Positions 32,700 to 43,149 of a stretch of 64,000 nucleotides of DNA are shown here, one piece after another (the first letter of the stretch is position 1; every line of letters begins with the position of its first letter). Under the pieces are notes generated by a model that was given only the letters and a program-made list of their open reading frames with translations, ran no database searches and was not told the DNA's origin. Origin of the DNA: Cinnamomum chago (taxonomy: Eukaryota; Streptophyta; Magnoliopsida; Laurales; Lauraceae); contig CP142456.1 of assembly GCA_038049695.1 (NCBI GenBank), positions 67,731,922 to 67,795,921 on the forward strand, in the 5' to 3' direction. Both the position numbers and the translations under genes were made by a program.

Positions 32700-33520
32700 C
32701 ATTGAGCGACGAAAATTTTTGTCGCCAAAAGCTAAAAAACGTCGGTAAACGCCTTTATCGACAAAACAAAGACGTGGACAAAAACTTTTACCGACAAAAT
32801 ATATTTCCCCAAAACTTATATTTTTACCGACGATTATCTGACTTTTACAGACGTTTTAAACGTCGGTAATTTTATTTTATTTTTCTAAATATTTAATATA
32901 AATTTTACCGACGTTTTTTTTCGTCAGCAAAAATAAAAAGAAAAATGAATAAAAAATAAATACTTTTGCCAACGTTTCTTTTCGTCGGCAAAAAGAAAAA
33001 TGAAAAATAATTAAAAAACTAAAATACTTTGGCCAACAGTTTTTTTTCTTCAGCAAAAAGAAATTTGAAAATTAAAAAATAAAATACTTTTTACCGACGT
33101 TTTTTTCGTCAGCAAAAAGAAAAAAGAAAATTAAAAAAATAAAATACGTTTTACAGACGTTTTTTGTTCGTCAGCAAAAATAAAAAATAAAAATAAAAAA
33201 ATATAATACTTTTTACCGACGTTTTGTTTTCGTCGGTAAAAAGAAAATAGAAAGATAAATAAAAAAATAAAGTACTTTTTCCGACGTTTGTTTTCATCGG
33301 TAAAACTAAAAAAAAAAATTAAAAAAATAAAATACTTTATACCGACATTTTTTTTTGTCGGCAAAAAAATAAATAAAAAATAAAGTACTTTTGCCGACGT
33401 TTATTTTCGCTGGTAAAAAGAAAAAATAAAATTAAAAAATAAAATACTTTTTATCGACGCTTTCTTTTCTTCCGAAAAAATAAAATACTATTACCGACGT
33501 AAAAACGTCGGTAAAGGTAT
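32700..33520. repeat. ~60-bp ACCGACG tandem array (left)
   Basis: About eleven units each contain CCGACG, a T run and CGTCGG (or a variant), separated by A/T-rich spacers. Unit starts near 32908, 32963, 33026, 33088, 33147, 33208, 33274, 33337, 33388, 33447 and 33490 give 43-66 bp spacing. This looks like the subterminal repeat region of a CACTA element. The same word recurs at 48350-48586. Confidence 0.8.
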
Positions 33521-33530
33521 TTTATTTTTT

Positions 33531-33938
33531 TAAAAAAAATATTATATTTGTTTTTTTCAATATAATTTTCCTATAAACCTGTTTGTACATATGTATCAAA
33601 AAATAAACATGTTCGTATACCTACATTCAATATAAAAAATGCATGCAAACAAAAGTTGGTAAATAAACAAACCATCGTCATTTTTCATCAAATCATTCAT
33701 CTCATTATACAAACATTATAATCAATAATGATACAGTCTCCAAACCATTGATAATTCCCTTAACAGCAGAAAATGTTGAGCCAGGAATCCAAAAGAGACC
33801 TATCCTCGTCTCAGCTTACAGTCCTTGCCAAGTACACATCAACTCAGCCTTACAAATATCCATCTCAGACAAACACAAGGTTGAACCATGCCTGGCGACA
33901 AGCTCTGTTTCCAAACTCTGTAGACATCATTTTCTCAA
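33531..33938. other. Unassigned sequence between array and MITE
   Basis: AT-rich then mixed sequence. Two short plus-strand frames near 33750-33970 overlap in different registers and share no known motif. Confidence 0.35.
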
Positions 33939-34469
33939 GGGCATGTTTGTGTAACACTTTTCCGCGGAAAAGTTGACGATTTTCCTCGGAAAGCCCATTT
34001 TTCCGGCGTTTGGTGCGGAACAATTCCGCGGAAATGCTTTCCTGCCTCGTCAGCATTTTCCTTGATAATTGTGGAAATGGATTTCCCATGGAGGTATGGG
34101 AAATGGTTTTCCTCGGAAAACTTCTCCCTCTTTTCCTCACTCTTGTCTATTTCAACCCAAAAACCCTATAACTTTTTCATTTTTTATTTCTTTATATAAA
34201 TTATTATTTAATGTTAAATCAATAATATACATGTTATGTTATTTTTCTTCAAAAAATTATATCACCAAATAAGAAATTTTGATTTTCTATAAGGAATCCA
34301 CAGTCGCACCAAACAACATCTGCACCAATTCAATGAGGAAACTCTTTTTACACCAAACATGAATTTCTAAATTCTACGGAAATCCTTTTCCGAGGTTTTC
34401 ATTTCTATGGAATTTGCTGACGTGGCAATTTCCTCTTTCCACGGAAAGGGTGTGTACACAAACGTGCCC
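33939..34469. mobile_element. PIF/Harbinger-type MITE, copy B (reverse orientation)
   Basis: 531 bp, same family as the copies at 23210 and 49401 but inverted. It starts GGGCATGTTTGTGTAACAC and ends TGTACACAAACGTGCCC. The flanking triplets (CAA, TAG) do not match, so the target duplication has decayed or the ends were rearranged. Confidence 0.85.
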
Positions 34470-35053
34470 TAGGACTCCAAACAATTCTCAGCCTACAGCC
34501 ATTTGTGCTGTCAAATCTGTCACGAAGACAAATCCATGTTAACAGAAAATAAACTCTATTTCTAGTATAAGGAATTAAACTAATCCCCTATTTCTCTAAT
34601 CCAATTTACAGTTCATTTGTAGAGCAAAGTCACTTGACTCAATATATAATAACTGGGTTGAATTTACTCGGATCAATAAATTTGAAAAAGTGGTCCAAAA
34701 GGCTCACCATTTCAGTGTAGCCACATGCCGTGTTGGTGTAGACTCCTCCTTTGTAGAACCGGAAACCTTCGACAACCTCAAATGCAACACTCACTGGACC
34801 AATACTGCCCACAGCGTTTTTCAGTTCATCTTCGTCACCCTATGCACAAACACCAAAACCAACAGCCAGAGTAATGTGAGTGGTGTTGAGCAAGTCTATC
34901 AACCCTGTGAGTATTGAAACGAGTGAAAGGACCAAAAGGGCTTTACCGGTGTAATGTTAACTGAGTCAAGGACCTTAATAGCTACTTCTTCAGGTTTTTA
35001 AACCTGCAGAATCCTTCCACTCCAGTATAAGGATATGATTCCTCATTGTCAAG

Positions 35054-35082
35054 GCCGCCATTGTACTTTATGTATTCAAATG
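35054..35082. repeat. 29-bp perfect direct repeat, left copy
   Basis: Identical to 38346-38374. It is part of the aleurain FEYIKYNGG coding segment (minus strand). The two copies bracket the BEACH-containing insert. Confidence 0.9.
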
Positions 35083-35099
35083 TCAAAACATTAACAGTT

Positions 35100-36070
35100 A
35101 GTTACAATACACAAAGATGTGCTTATAAAGTTATAATCATGAAATGCTGAATATGAAGGAAGAGAATGAGTGAATGAGATATTGAGTCACCATTAGGAAT
35201 TATATGGTCCTCAAGGATATGCATAATGCGTCGGTCTTAACTCTATACAAATAGTTCTCATGTCACAATCATCAAGAATACATATCTTGTGGGCCTTACT
35301 GTGGATGTATCATTGTTTGTCAGTTCTACTTAACTACAACCATTTGTAGCCATGTTTTCAGCAACTACATAACCCATTGCCTCTTTGCTCACTACTTCAA
35401 TTAAGGTCTTAACTGGCCTTCCTGTTTAGTTCCTTAAACATGGAATCCTTCATTATAGACATCTTAGAGGAGCTATCAGGTCTGCTATGGTTAAGACAAC
35501 TTAACTGAGACTGACAGCATCAAGTATACAGTTGCAAAAGAACTACAGCACAAGTCCACAACAAAAAATTGTCAACTTTTTATCATGAGGTTTTCCAAAC
35601 CCTTTGGAGTTGGTTCAAGATATCGTCTAACGACATTGAGGCATAAAGAGATGAATTGCTCAACCAACCAAAAAGAGGGTAGCAAACTCTAGCTCGATGA
35701 TACTAGGGTCGAGACAAGGATTGTACAATTCCTCCATGAAATGGTTCCCAAAGAACTTGATTACTGAAAAAAATAAAAAAGTGATATGCCAACTTTAACA
35801 ACCACGAGCACTCCAATTAAAACATGAACATTACAAGAGCACATCTTCCGAATAGAGAGCAAAACTAATTTAGATACAGTTCAAGTGCAAAGCAATGAAA
35901 TCAATAAGAGAGTTATAAGGGTAAACAGGTGTATGCAACATACCACTAGTTCCATGATAAATGTCCTCCACATGTCAATCAAACATTACAGAATAAAAAT
36001 GACCTTGCTTTTTTAAGGAAAAAGACCACAGAAAAGATATTATGATGAGCAAAATAAAAGAATTACTCAC
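35100..36070. other. Unassigned part of the 3.3-kb insert
   Basis: A minus-strand stretch near 35660-35760 reads IKFFGNHFMEELYNPCLDPS after a CAG acceptor-like site and may be another captured exon. I do not recognise its family. The rest shows no signal. Confidence 0.3.
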
Positions 36071-36096
36071 GCTCAGTGACAAGAGTAGTTAAGCAC

Positions 36097-37843
36097 TGAA
36101 CCTCTTGGGTTAGCACTGAGGTATTTTTGTATTTGCAATTTGATGGATGCTTTTTCACTTTAGCATCATTTGAATTTTCACACTTGCATTGTTTTAGAAA
36201 ACCTTGAAATCTGGTTTTATACATGCATTGCTTTTAAGATTTGAAAAAGTTTTGTTTTATGCATGTTTTATTTTTATACTTGGATGCATTGATTTTAGAA
36301 TTCAAACTCTTTTGAAAACCTAATTCTTTGTGCATTACTTTTGAGAAATCATATTGAGAATTTAGGTTTGTGCCTTGCATACATTCATCACTTTCAGAAT
36401 CATTTTTGTATGCATTTTTATGTGAAAAGAGTTTTATCAAATCAAGCTAGCCTTTGGTTTTAAAGTTTCAAATCATTTTAGGCTTTTTGTGTTTCATGTT
36501 TTTAAACATCTTCGTTTGATTTAAAACATGTTTCCAAGCTTGGTTTAGTGGCCCAAAAATCCCCACAAAGAGAAACCTTCAAATATGCAAAAGTTGGGAA
36601 TTTTTGTCCCAGGCGGTGGTCCGGCAGTGTCGCCGGTCGACCGGCCCAGAGGTCCCAGTCGACCGGGAACACTGCAGGCCATCTGGGCCCCTGGAGCCCC
36701 AACGGTCATTTTTCTGACCGTTGTGTGATCTCGGTCGGCCGAGACCTGTTTGCAGGTCGACCGAGGACTAGCCGTTGGACTGTTTTCTAGTATAAAGTCC
36801 ATTCATTTCCAACCTTTTTCAAGGCTTGAACCATGAACCTTTGAGACCATTTTGGAGCCAAAGAAAGGGGAAGAAGTTGGAAAGGCTAAAGGGCTATTTG
36901 GAAATCAAATGCTTGAGTTTTAAAAAGGTAGATCTTTACTTGTATTTTGATTTCCATTAAAATGAAATCCATGCATGCTTAAATATTTGTATTTTCACTT
37001 ATGCATGATTTCTAGAGTTGTGTTGTAAACTCAATATCATCTTTGGTAAATTAGTTTGGTTTGCAAACTATCTTATCCTAATCACATGTGTTCTTAGACT
37101 TTAACATTCATACAACTTGTTTGTTTCATTTCTTCAAAGTTGTTTGAATCTTTTATGTGATTAGTTTTCTCTTCAATCATCATTTTATAAGCTTTGATTT
37201 TAAAATGCATCATGCATTCATTTAAGAGCTTCATTGTTGAATTTGATTGAAGAAAAGCATTCATACACTTGTGCACACACTTTAGCTTGTTTTAGTGTAT
37301 GCTTGTAATTTGTTTTACACTTTCATATGAGCCTATTTAGAGGCAATACAATTGTGCTTAAATTGTATTTCTTAGAGTGATCTTTTGTGAAGATACCATC
37401 TTAGAGAAATCTTTATTTGTAAATGTTATTGCTTAGCCTAAGAAAAGCATTGTGTAAAGGTTATTGCTTAGCCTAAGAAAAGCATCTTGTAAAGGTTATT
37501 GCTTAGCCTATAAAAGCACATTGAGAGGTTGTTGTTTAGCCTAGAAAAACAACATTGTAAGGGTTATTGCTTAGCCTAGTAAAAAGCATAAATAGTGGAA
37601 ATCCGGTGGGGTGATTGGATCACAAGCCGGTAGTGGACGTAGGCATTGAGGCCGAACCACTATAAACCTTTGTGTTGTGGTGTATGCTTGTGGTGATTCA
37701 TTATTAGCTTCCGCATATTGTTTGATTAATCATCACATGTGACTAGTTTATGTTAAGAAGTTAAAATTTGTTTAAATTGGTCATAATTGTAGCTCACCAT
37801 ATTCCCCCCCCCCCCTCTCGGGTTAGGATCCCAAGGACTTTCA
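36097..37843 (+). mobile_element. Solo LTR of a Ty1-copia element
   Basis: Starts TGAACCTCTTGGG, ends GGACTTTCA, flanked by the exact 5-bp target duplication AGCAC (36092-36096, 37844-37848). Near the 3' end the phrase CTCACCATATTCCCCC and the polyC/CTCTCGG block are typical of plant copia LTR ends. It contains paired GGTCGACCG-type words (36630-36775), TATAAAG at about 36793, and a short array of TTATTGCTTAGCCTA (37425-37580). Confidence 0.88.
37425..37585. repeat. ~37-bp tandem array in the solo LTR
   Basis: TTATTGCTTAGCCTA followed by AGAAAAGCAT-like sequence recurs about five times between 37425 and 37590, with small length changes. Confidence 0.8.
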
Positions 37844-38345
37844 AGCACAAGAATAATTTCAGCAGGATGTCCAGCAGAGCAGCCTACAAGTACATCCTCA
37901 AAATCTGATGCATACTCTGCACTAGATGTAGTCTCTGGTAACTGGACAGGTTCCCAGTTCTTATATACACACAGGAAATGCATAAGAAAGACTTGCAATA
38001 ATCTTCTCTTTTCCACCTGTGAATTATCAACCAAAGAAATTCATATTTTGAGAAATTATTGCAAGAAAGACTATCATAGGTTCCAACCAACCCATAACCC
38101 CATACATGACTTACACGATTCAACTCCTATGAGTTCCTAATTAAACCCCAGGTCAGAAAACTATGCTTGAATGCTTCTAGGGCTGTTCTGGATCCTTTAA
38201 AGAACTAGGATGTCTCAAAACCAAAGATTTGTACTAAGTACTAATTGACATGTAAAAGGTCCACACTCCTGTCACCCCATCATTACAGTCATACTTTATA
38301 AAAAATCAACAATCAACCGAAGTTGTTGAAATGCTTGGGGTGACA

Positions 38346-38374
38346 GCCGCCATTGTACTTTATGTATTCAAATG
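38346..38374. repeat. 29-bp perfect direct repeat, right copy
   Basis: Identical to 35054-35082. To its right the aleurain exon continues towards its N-terminal side (CSGGLPSQ). Confidence 0.9.
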
Positions 38375-38404
38375 CTTGGGAAGGCAGTCCCCCAGAGCAC
38401 ATCT

Positions 38405-39999
38405 CAACCACTTGTCATTACCATTAAAAGAGAGATGAAAAACACAAGCAACAAACAATACAAACCTTGTGGTCCCCTTCACCAACAAACTTGGATCAGA
38501 ATCCATTGGTCATTCCGCCAATGGATGTTGCGAACAAAGGGGCTGAAGCTGTCAAGGAGTACTGGTTCGAGTGCCGAACTCAACCAAATAACAAAAATTC
38601 TAGTTCTACGATAACTTGTAGCACAAGGCGATGAACCGAGTCGTTTCTTGAGGATCAAAGTACCAATTAAACCAAATTACAGTAAAACAAAAGGGGGGGG
38701 GGGAGGATTATGTATGCAGAATATAAATGCAAGAAATAAATGTAAGAAAAAATATCAAATTGTAAAGCAACCAATCCAAGAAACTGTCAGAAATCAAGTT
38801 GGCTTTTCATCGAACACTTAACATGCATCTGGATTGAATTAATTGGTTAAGCTATGATTGACTAAAATCTCTGCATCAAATACAAAGAATTCTTTACTAG
38901 ACAATCACATAGAATTTAACTAACAAACGATTCATAAACCTGCAATCGCTAGATCCATACAACCTATGCTAGTTTAACACCCAGGATTCAATTAACCTAG
39001 ATTAGCAAATCTGCCAACCTAACCCTCTTCAATTCATATGACTAAACCACAATTAATCAATCACAATCTAATCACAAATCTCAATTAAGAATAAGGATCC
39101 AATCAGATCACATCACACAACAGAAATCTCTAATCATGCAATTCGAAATCCCAATCATTAGAAGAAGGAAACAATTAATTCAATTCAGAATCAAAATTGG
39201 ATACAGAATCTCAAAGCTAAAACAAAATTTCCTCCAGATCCTTGGATTGGTCTGGAATGTTTAGCCCTCCATGGCTACAGTACTTGGGTTGCAAAAACAA
39301 GAGAAACAAAAGAAAAACCTATCCACAAGAATGTATATCCCGTTTTCCCCTTTTTTCCTCCTCTTTATACAAAACCAACCGACTATAAGAAGTTTTGTTG
39401 TGAGTATTCCCCTTTTGCCCCTAAGTTAAAGTTAACCCTCGGCCTCTTAGCTTTCTTTGGCCACTGAAATCACCTGATTTGGGCTTAAAATGAGAGAGTT
39501 ATGCCCAAATCACTCTCAATGGGCCTCTGGACTCGTTGGCCGACTGCACAGGGGTAGAACACCATCAAAACATTGTATTTCCAATTGGTAGTCTTCATAA
39601 GAGTTTGAGCCCCTTTTGTGTAAGTTCCAACGGGACTGGTTTCAGCTCCAAAAGACCTCTACAGCCCAAGTTATGGACCAATCAGTGAATGCTGCTCGGG
39701 TTCCAGCAACAGAACCCTTGTTCTGACTTCCAAGCCCAATCCGGCCCACTAGAAATCTGATTCAGCTCTGGGACTCTTCATGAAAGTTGTAGATCTCTCT
39801 CTTATCTTTCCTGCAAGGCAAGATACATAATTTTCAGATATCTAGAGCTCAAGATATGGCTGAAATACAAAAACAGTGTAAAATCCTAATAATGCTGGAA
39901 AAATCAATTAAGCCCAATTTGAGCCCAAACTTACAAAACATGGCCAAGCTCAAACAATTAAGTACATGGAGAGTGTAAAGGACTAAAAATGAAGGTTTA
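38405..39999. repeat. LTR-like sequence, unclassified (probably antisense)
   Basis: Phrases such as GAACCGAGTCGTTTCTTGAG (about 38632) and the GAGCTCAAGATATGGCTGAA segment (39846) resemble plant LTR interiors. A G11 run lies at 38691-38703. No coding frame or clear ends are seen. Confidence 0.35.
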
Positions 40000-41237
40000 T
40001 TAATGTATGAAATCTGTGATTATCAAGTACATAGCAAAGAGGGGGCTGGACATTTTAGTGGCAGAAGAAGATAGAAGTATGCTCGAAGCAAATGACTAAT
40101 CTCAAACTGGTTGGTGGTCACGCAGCACCTCGTGGTTGAATAATTGGGTGTCGACAGTTTCTGAGAGTGTGTCAGGATACATGGGAACAGGGGCCAAAGC
40201 TCATAGAGACCCATTTCTAGATCAGCAGTTATGATTTCTTGATCCTGATTTTCCCAGTATATCCTTTGGCTTTCTTTTCATGTATATAATGCTGACTAGA
40301 AAACCAACCACATTATGAGTCTTCCCTCAGAGTACTTTTGAGAATTAAATGTATATTCTTGGGGGATAAAATTTGTGCGATTCATTAAACAACATTGCAA
40401 CCATAAACTCAAGCACCACTGTGAATCCCTGGACCAAAATTTGGTGTCCAGTGTAGCCACAGATAACTCCACATTCAATTTTCTCACAAAATGAACAGTG
40501 CCATGCAATGCAATAAAATATACATCTGTGATCTCTACACCTCCACATTGACATAAGCAATATACGAATGTAACTCACCTGTTTCAAATTTTTTTGGGAT
40601 TTTAGAAGAATTGCCTATGCTGCCTCTGTGGCCTGTTTGCTTGGACTGAACCTTATGAACGGAGTTGTAAATTTTTTTGTTGAAAAAAGTACTGAGCATT
40701 TATCATTAACCCACTTTTGATCAGCCAGGCTATTACCTATTATTAGTGAGAAAAAAAAAAGAAAAAAAAAAAAAAGAATTGGTCAGAGTTCAACATTAGC
40801 CATTATGGAGATGCATAAAAATTTATGTGGCCTGTTTCCTAATTATTTGGGGATGACAGATGCGCTGAACATGATAGAAAATTCAGATGTATGTTTTTGA
40901 CTCACAACTAGAACACAAGATTCAGATGAGAGACGCTTTGTACCTAACTGTCGGTATATTTTTTGACGCCATTTTGTGAACATCAAATGTAGGAATTATT
41001 AGTGAAGGTATAGACTATAAATTATCAAATATCTTATACTTATGGTGCATTATAACATACCTTCTCATCATTGAAGTCATACAATTCAGCATCTGCAGAA
41101 CACACCAGATGATCATGACAAAAAAAAGAGTAAAGTCAAAATCTTCAACTCAGTGTTCTAACAAGCCACAAACACAAAAGACCACCACATAGCTCCCAAT
41201 AGAGATGCTTACTTTTTTGCTCAGCCAATCTGCCTTG
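40000..41237. other. Unassigned region with one possible captured mini-exon
   Basis: On the minus strand, 36 bp at about 41067-41102 read DAELYDFNDEK between a CAG acceptor and a GTATGT donor. I do not recognise the protein. An A-rich run lies at 40750-40777. The rest shows no support for a gene. Confidence 0.3.
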
Positions 41238-43148
41238 TTGAAAAAGGATGAGTATCAAATTTACAGGTCTAAAAGGAAGTCGTTGTGAGCTGAGAGTGCC
41301 AGTAGCCAGTGACACATGCCTCTCTTTTGGATGGTGGTATTTGCAGGTTGATCCATATTTGCAACTGCCAGTGATCATGTAATAATGACACTCTGGTCGG
41401 TCTGATCTCTCAGGGAAATGTTAGACAGAAGTTAACAGCGATCCACTACGAACAGGGTCACCAAGATGCTTGGAGTAAGGATGAAAATAGCGGCAACGCC
41501 CACCGCCAAACCGCTACGAAGCGGGTGATACATAGCGTAATGGGGATACGTAGCAGCGTAGCGATGCGATTTGAAAAAATCGCCAAAAAAATCTGAATTT
41601 TTTTTAGAAAATCCAAAAAATTGTAAAATGAAAGAAAATGTGATTCTTTTCCAAAACTAAGTAACAAAAGGGGGCGTAGCGGCACCCTTAATAGATGAGG
41701 TCCTGTATCGCTATATAAATAGAAAATAATAATGAGTATTTTTTTCACATGTATTCATGTTTCTAGTACTGCTAACTTAGAAAGTAATGAAAAGATCATA
41801 AATATTTTTCTGTTAAAAATTAAATTTGATTAGAGCCTATTTCCTATTAAAATGAAAAGGGCTCATTTTCTATTAAGGTGTACTTTGGTCAAGGCCTTAT
41901 GTTAGTATTTCCTATTAAATTTGGCTAAAACCTATTTCCAATTAATGTGAAACTTGGCTGGAGCCCATTTCTAGTTAGTGTTAAAGTTTACTATGGCCCT
42001 ATTTTCAATTAGAGTGAAATTTTATTGGGTTGTATTTCTAATTAAAGAGAAACTTGGCTAAGGCTCTAATTTCAATTAAGTTGTATTTTGTTAAGACATG
42101 CCCTTTTTATTTAATACTTGGGCATCAATGTGGAGCCCATCAAAGGTTAAGAAGACTAACAACTTTTGAGGGGCTATTTATATTTTATCTAAACCTTTTA
42201 TAAGGTGGGCTACTATGGGGGCCATAAATCCCTTAACTAAATCAGATGGAAGGGCCCTGCCCGCTGCCCAGTGCACTATTTCATGTGAAATGAAGGATCG
42301 AGAGATAACGGGAGAAGGGGGAAAGGAAAAGGAGGGAAAAGAAAAGAAAAGAAAAGTAGGGAAAGGAAAGGAAGAAGAAGAAGAAGGAAGAGGAGCTCCT
42401 GCCGTTGCTGCCTTCGCCTGCTGTTGTTGCTGTTGCTGGCTTGCTGCCGCCACCACCACCTGGTATGTTCTCTCTCTCTCTCTATCTCTCTTCCTGTTTT
42501 CCTCTTCTTCTTCTTCTTTTTTTTCCTTTCCTTTCTTCTTCCTTTACTGTTCACTGTCTTTATTTTCCCCCTTTCCTCCTGTTTTCCTCTTCTTTTTTTC
42601 CTTTCCTTTTTTCTTCCTTTACTGTTTACTGTAGCGGCGCCATAGTAACGTGGCGGCCTGTATCGGTCGCTACGAATGCATAGCGGCCGATACGGGCCGC
42701 TACGGTTGCGATACCCAATTTTTCCCAAATAGCGTGGTGGCCACTGCCGCCACGGCCGATATATCAGCCGCTACATAGATTTTCATCCATGGCTTGGAGT
42801 AGTATACAAGATTAGTTGAAAAAGGATGAGTATCAAATTTACCGGTCTAAGAGGAAGTCCTTGTGAGCTGAGAGTGCCAGTAGCCAGTGGCACATGCCTC
42901 TCTTTTGGATGGTGGCATTTACAGGTTGATCCATATTTGCAACTGCCAGTGATCATGTAATAACGACACTCTGGCCGGTCTGATCTCTCAGGGAAATGCT
43001 GGACAGAAGTTAACAGCGACCCACTAGGAACAGGATCACCAAGATGCTTGGAGTAGTATACAAGATTAGTTGTAATTGTATCAAATGAGGAGCCAGGGCT
43101 TAAAGCACTCTGATCGGTGGTGAAACATGGCTCGGATACATGTAACAA
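41238..43148 (-). pseudogene. CCCH zinc-finger protein (ZFN-like) exon, partly duplicated and interrupted
   Basis: The fuller copy (42843-43148) reads [18 protein letters not shown] then [19 protein letters not shown] and SSQGLPLRP. This is the C-x8-C-x5-C-x3-H finger and linker of plant ZFN-type RNA/DNA-binding proteins, and it ends at donor GTAAAT. A 254-bp tandem duplicate of the end of this exon lies at 41238-41477 plus 42802-42815, and a Mutator-like element is inserted in it. No other fingers are found nearby. With the intact copy alone the exon would be usable, but no neighbouring exons can be joined, so I call a fragment. Confidence 0.75.
41478..42791. mobile_element. Mutator-like non-autonomous element, 1.3 kb
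   Basis: Flanked by the 10-bp direct repeat GCTTGGAGTA (41468-41477, 42792-42801), fitting a 9-11 bp MULE target duplication. Ends are AGGATGAAAATAGCGG and, inverted, CATGGATGAAAATCTATG. Subterminal TAGCGGC / GCCGCTA words abound. The interior has (CAG)n-like, polypyrimidine and CT microsatellite sequence (42340-42640) that makes long but low-complexity open frames on both strands. No transposase. Confidence 0.8.
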
Positions 43149-43149
43149 G

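Larger units (their letters stand above)
36071..38016 (-). pseudogene. BEACH-domain protein (SPIRRIG/NBEAL-like) exon fragment, split by a solo LTR
   Basis: After acceptor TTCACAG the exon reads VEKRRLLQVFLMHFLCVYKN WEPV, then DFEDVLVGCSAGHPAEIIL. These match, from memory, the N-terminal half of plant BEACH proteins that act in membrane trafficking and mRNA regulation. A 1.75-kb solo LTR interrupts it at 36097-37843. Coding-like sequence resumes at 36096 and meets a donor GTGAGT at 36070. No WD40 or BEACH core is present in the window. The family call is moderate. Confidence 0.55.
34708..38404 (-). pseudogene. Aleurain-like (cathepsin H-type) cysteine protease fragment, rearranged
   Basis: Aleurains are vacuolar papain-family proteases. 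Three pieces remain. 38346-38404 reads CSGGLPSQAFEYIKYNGG. 34947-35082 reads FEYIKYNGGLDNEESYPY then, after a 2-nt frameshift, PEEVAIKVLDSVNITP. 34708-34839 reads GDEDELKNAVGSIGPVSVAF and ends YTNTACGYTEM. The NITP|GDEDELK junction and the stop after M are family exon boundaries with good GT/AG sites. The catalytic Cys and His exons are absent. A 3.3-kb insert with BEACH sequence splits the FEYIKYNGG exon and duplicates 29 bp of it. Clearly non-functional. Confidence 0.8.

Noticed and set aside
33131-33364. 77-codon Phe-rich minus-strand frame
   Set aside because: Produced by the 60-bp CCGACG array with A/T spacers.
42178-42728. Up to 150-codon open frames on both strands
   Set aside because: Low-complexity Ser/Phe/Leu or Lys/Arg/Gln runs from CT, CTT and CAG repeats inside the Mutator-like element.
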